From: CAWIHS01 sp963836005 | Lineage (GTDB): Bacteria; Pseudomonadota; Gammaproteobacteria; GRL18 | DNA: 64,000 nucleotides | NCBI GenBank assembly: GCA_963836005.1 | Contig: CAWIHS010000005.1 | Coordinates: 1 to 64,000 of the forward strand | Direction of reading: 5' to 3' | Shown here: positions 61,938 through 64,000 of the stretch, piece after piece | Position numbering within the stretch: the first letter of the stretch is position 1 | How the letters are laid out: each line of letters begins with the position of its first letter | Notes under the pieces: model-generated | Database searches by the model: none | Seen by the model: the letters and a program-made list of their open reading frames with translations, nothing else | Told to the model about the DNA's origin: nothing | Position numbers and translations under genes: made by a program

Positions 61938-62001
61938 TAATATAAAAAGCTAATTTTATTGTGTTGGCATTGTGATCTTAATTATTGTAGTGAGAAAGTT
62001 T

Positions 62002-62496
62002 ATGAAACTAAGCAAAAAATTGATTTTTCTTTCCTGTTTGTCTTTGGCTTCAATGTCAGTACAGGCGGATGATTCACCTAGTGTAACTATTAAGCGTTTA
62101 ACCCTTGAATCTGCCAATAAAGTGGCGATGGGTGTCATTAATGCTTGCCGCAAACAGGGCATTCAAGTTTCAGCAACGGTTGTTGATAGAGATGGTCAGG
62201 TTCAGGTTATTGTTCGTGATACCTTAGCACCGCTGGTATCAGTCAAAATCAGTAGAATGAAAGCTTATACTGCGGCTAATTTTACTGCTGATACATCAGC
62301 TATGGCCTCCAGAGCAGGAACAGCTATTGGTAGTGTAGAAGGTTTAGTGATGTCTGCTGGCGGTAATATCATTCAAGTAGGTGGTGTTACGTATGGTGCC
62401 GTAGGTGTTAGTGGTGCCCCTTCAGGTAAAACAGATGAAGCTTGCGCAAAAGCTGGAATTGAAGCTGTTGTTGAAGATTTAGAGATGGCAGATTAA
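62002..62496 (+). CDS. GlcG/HbpS-like heme-binding domain protein, exported
   Basis: About 164 residues from ATG 62002, the start that gives a Sec signal peptide (SKKLIFLSCLSLASMSVQA). The rest is a GlcG/HbpS domain (PF03928): LESANKVAMGVINACRKQGI, VSATVVDRDGQVQVIVRD, AYTAANFTADTSAMASRAG and GGVTYGAVGVSGAPSGKTDE. HbpS binds heme; GlcG is often encoded with glycolate oxidation genes, though here glcDEF lies 30 kb away. The signal peptide points to the periplasm. Confidence 0.9.
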   Translation: MKLSKKLIFLSCLSLASMSVQADDSPSVTIKRLTLESANKVAMGVINACRKQGIQVSATVVDRDGQVQVIVRDTLAPLVSVKISRMKAYTAANFTADTSAMASRAGTAIGSVEGLVMSAGGNIIQVGGVTYGAVGVSGAPSGKTDEACAKAGIEAVVEDLEMAD

Positions 62497-62533
62497 GTCG
62501 GAACTAATACAAGTTATTCTGTTAACACCAAGC

Positions 62534-62587
62534 GACTTTGTCGTATCTTAACTACCAGGGGATTTTGTCATAATCTAAATACCAGGG
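62534..62587. repeat. Two 27-bp direct repeats
   Basis: GACTTTGTCGTATCTTAACT (and TACCAGGG) at 62534-62560 and a related copy at 62561-62587, 21 of 27 bases identical. Repeats with TTTGTC and CCAGGG resemble multi-repeat ends of IS21-type elements. A hairpin around 62610-62652 follows. Confidence 0.5.
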
Positions 62588-63108
62588 AAAATTGACGGAC
62601 TCACTTTTTTGATGCTCCCCTAAGTATTCATTTTTGAATATTCAGGGGCATCCAGGATGATTTTCATGGACTCAACAGCACAACTTAGCGTTGATATTAT
62701 TGCCAAAGTTGCGAAAGAAAAATCAGTGTTTGTAATGCTGCCAAGCCCCTAAATAAGTCAAGAAGAACGAATTTATTTCTAAGCAACAGAATGAGGAAAA
62801 TGTATTTCGTTATAGTAGAGAAATAACCAATAACAATATAGCCACATTGTGCTCTTATATTACTAATTTAAGTATACTGACTTCAATTGGTTTTTTATCG
62901 TTATTAACTGCTGCTTTCTGGATACCAGAGCATGAAAAGTATTTACAAACAATCACTGCAATAGGCCAATACTGACTCTCAGCAGGCATCTCCTGCCAGC
63001 TAGTTGTCACTTTATAGAAATTTGCCTGCAAAAGGATTTGATGGCAAGTTAGTCAACATTCGAATAAAATTTAACGATCTTACTTATCTTAACCAAACTT
63101 TTTTACTA
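62588..63108. other. Degenerate region
   Basis: About 520 bases. A hairpin (GATGCTCCCCT... AGGGGCATC) lies at 62610-62652. A 28-codon frame at 62667 reads STAQLSVDIIAKVAKEK and then stops; not recognised. Confidence 0.4.
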
Positions 63109-63771
63109 CTGTGCGGACATTTCAGACGAGACATAGCAGAACCATCATTGAAACCTTTACTTGAGAGTATTGATATGGGTCAGCTGAAACTTTCTGGCGG
63201 GATTTCTACCCTGCTGCTCAGGTAGACGGTATTATTTTTGAAAAAGATGGCGAACGGCAGTCCCATAAAGCGACCTGGTGGTTCTTACTTGACAAGGATC
63301 TTAAACCAAACTATAAGTATGCTACCTTTAATGCAAGAAGACTTGATTCTCGAATGTGGGCCAAACCATTTCAAACGCATCGCTGCATCATTCCAGTGAC
63401 GGCTATTGGTGAATCCTTCGGGGAGAAGAAAAACAAAAAATCCTTTTTGATGGAGGCAGATAAAGCTTTTTTTCTTGGTGGTTTATATCATCAATATGAT
63501 AATAACGGTAACTTAATGACGACTTTTTCCGTCATTACTCGAAATCCCCACCCTCGTTTGTCGAAATATCATGATAAAGCAACCCCTTTTTTTTATGCCT
63601 GCAGACTCTCATTTAATCGACCGTTGGCTTGATCCTGCTATCCGGGGTGTATCGTTATTTAGTGATTTGTTGGACATACCCAAAATACCTGTTGATTTTA
63701 CTGTAACTCCGGTCAATTCCACACGTAAATTGAAAGTTGCAGGTGATTCAGAAAAGATGCTAAGAGATTAA
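63109..63771 (+). pseudogene. SOS response-associated peptidase (SRAP/YedK-like), decayed
   Basis: The frame begins CTG-TGC-GGA-CAT, where functional SRAP genes have ATG-TGC-GGC (Met-Cys-Gly with Cys2 catalytic); the start codon is mutated. FNARRLDSRMWAKPF and HRCIIPVTAIGESFG match the family motifs FNARAE and RCLIPA. Frameshifts lie at about 63200 and in the T8 run at about 63587. The end (DSHLIDRWLDP) is in a third frame. The wild-type protein would crosslink to abasic sites in single-stranded DNA. Confidence 0.85.
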
Positions 63772-63824
63772 AACTGAAAGGGTGGAATACGGGAGTCATT
63801 ATTTTAATTTATAGAGGAAATTAA

Positions 63825-64000
63825 ATGGTAGATTTACGACAAAACGAAGACGAGGATATTTATGATCCCTTTAACGATGGTTGGAATGAACGTATAGCTG
63901 GCAAACAAAAAGGTGATAACCCTTTTGGAATTAATAACTGGAAATTCTACGAATGGGAAAAAGGCTGGCTAGAGGCCGATAAAGCCATTAAAAAAGAAGA
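63825..64000 (+). CDS. Ribosome modulation factor-like protein, partial
   Basis: 58 codons visible, running off the window. AGAGGAAATTAA precedes the ATG. The sequence contains two similar units: GWNERIAGKQKGDNPFG and GWLEAD after NNWKFYEWEK, a pattern close to ribosome modulation factor and related CrpP-like domains (GW-x-AG, then P-x-W). Such factors hibernate ribosomes in stationary phase. Cut off at the end, so length and role are not certain. Confidence 0.65.
   Translation, partial: MVDLRQNEDEDIYDPFNDGWNERIAGKQKGDNPFGINNWKFYEWEKGWLEADKAIKKE

Overview
This 64 kb window is chromosomal DNA of a gammaproteobacterium, probably a free-living or symbiotic sulfur oxidiser. The evidence for that placement is indirect: a persulfide dioxygenase/rhodanese operon, a decayed CbbQ/NorQ-type ATPase, a complete glcDEF glycolate dehydrogenase, an Mrp-like antiporter cluster, and several families typical of marine gammaproteobacteria (DUF523/DUF1722, DUF1289, DUF3429, TIGR01777 epimerase). 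The host background is AT-rich with wide intergenic gaps. No rRNA, tRNA or CRISPR array was recognised.

Layout. 0-7 kb: a hypothetical protein, a LON-domain protein, an ISKra4-type insertion sequence, a VOC protein, gene debris, a K+ channel and a broken outer-membrane protein gene. 7-10 kb: a patatin lipoprotein and a membrane-anchored alpha/beta hydrolase. 10.7-19.2 kb: stress and cofactor genes (TIGR01777 epimerase, CIA30, glutathione peroxidase, DUF3429, UbiB-like kinase, DUF523-DUF1722, DUF1289, flavin reductase, CbiX-like chelatase). 19.8-20.9 kb: a small-protein transcription unit with a tandemly duplicated exported-protein gene; its promoter shares a palindrome with the UbiB-kinase promoter. 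21-26.8 kb: sparse DNA with small ORFs, an HU protein carrying an H1-like tail, dodecin, a MITE, and an AT-rich stretch holding three clustered DnaA boxes. 26.8-35.2 kb: glcF-glcE-glcD, a four-carbon acid sugar kinase and a transketolase-like enzyme, with a divergent IclR regulator: a glycolate/sugar-acid module. 35.3-38.9 kb: a GC-rich import holding a hybrid histidine kinase and a divergent receiver-LRR protein. 39.7-48.5 kb: an Mrp-like cation/proton antiporter operon (E-F-G-[DUF4040-B]-C and three ND5/ND4/ND2-type subunits) followed by a tandem Usp gene and an NhaR-like LysR gene. 49-52.1 kb: a RelA/SpoT-domain protein and the rhodanese-persulfide dioxygenase-small membrane protein operon. 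52.3-58.3 kb: a second GC-rich import (kefC, kefF, SDR and a truncated luciferase-like gene) bordered by IS66, integrase and transposase remnants and MITEs. 58.4-64 kb: a secreted protein with a Rap1a-like partner, a truncated 5'-nucleotidase, a GlcG/HbpS-like protein, a decayed SRAP gene and a partial RMF-like gene.

The region has had heavy traffic from mobile elements. Two families of miniature elements can be delimited to the base with target duplications: a 176-bp fold-back element with 5-bp duplications, and GTAAC-ended elements with 8-bp duplications that resemble IS66 ends. Many genes are decayed (about a dozen truncations or frameshifts). The observations most worth a second look are the duplicated exported-protein genes with their shared palindromic promoter, the receiver/degenerate-HisKA/LRR fusion, the DnaA-box cluster, and the precisely bounded MITEs.
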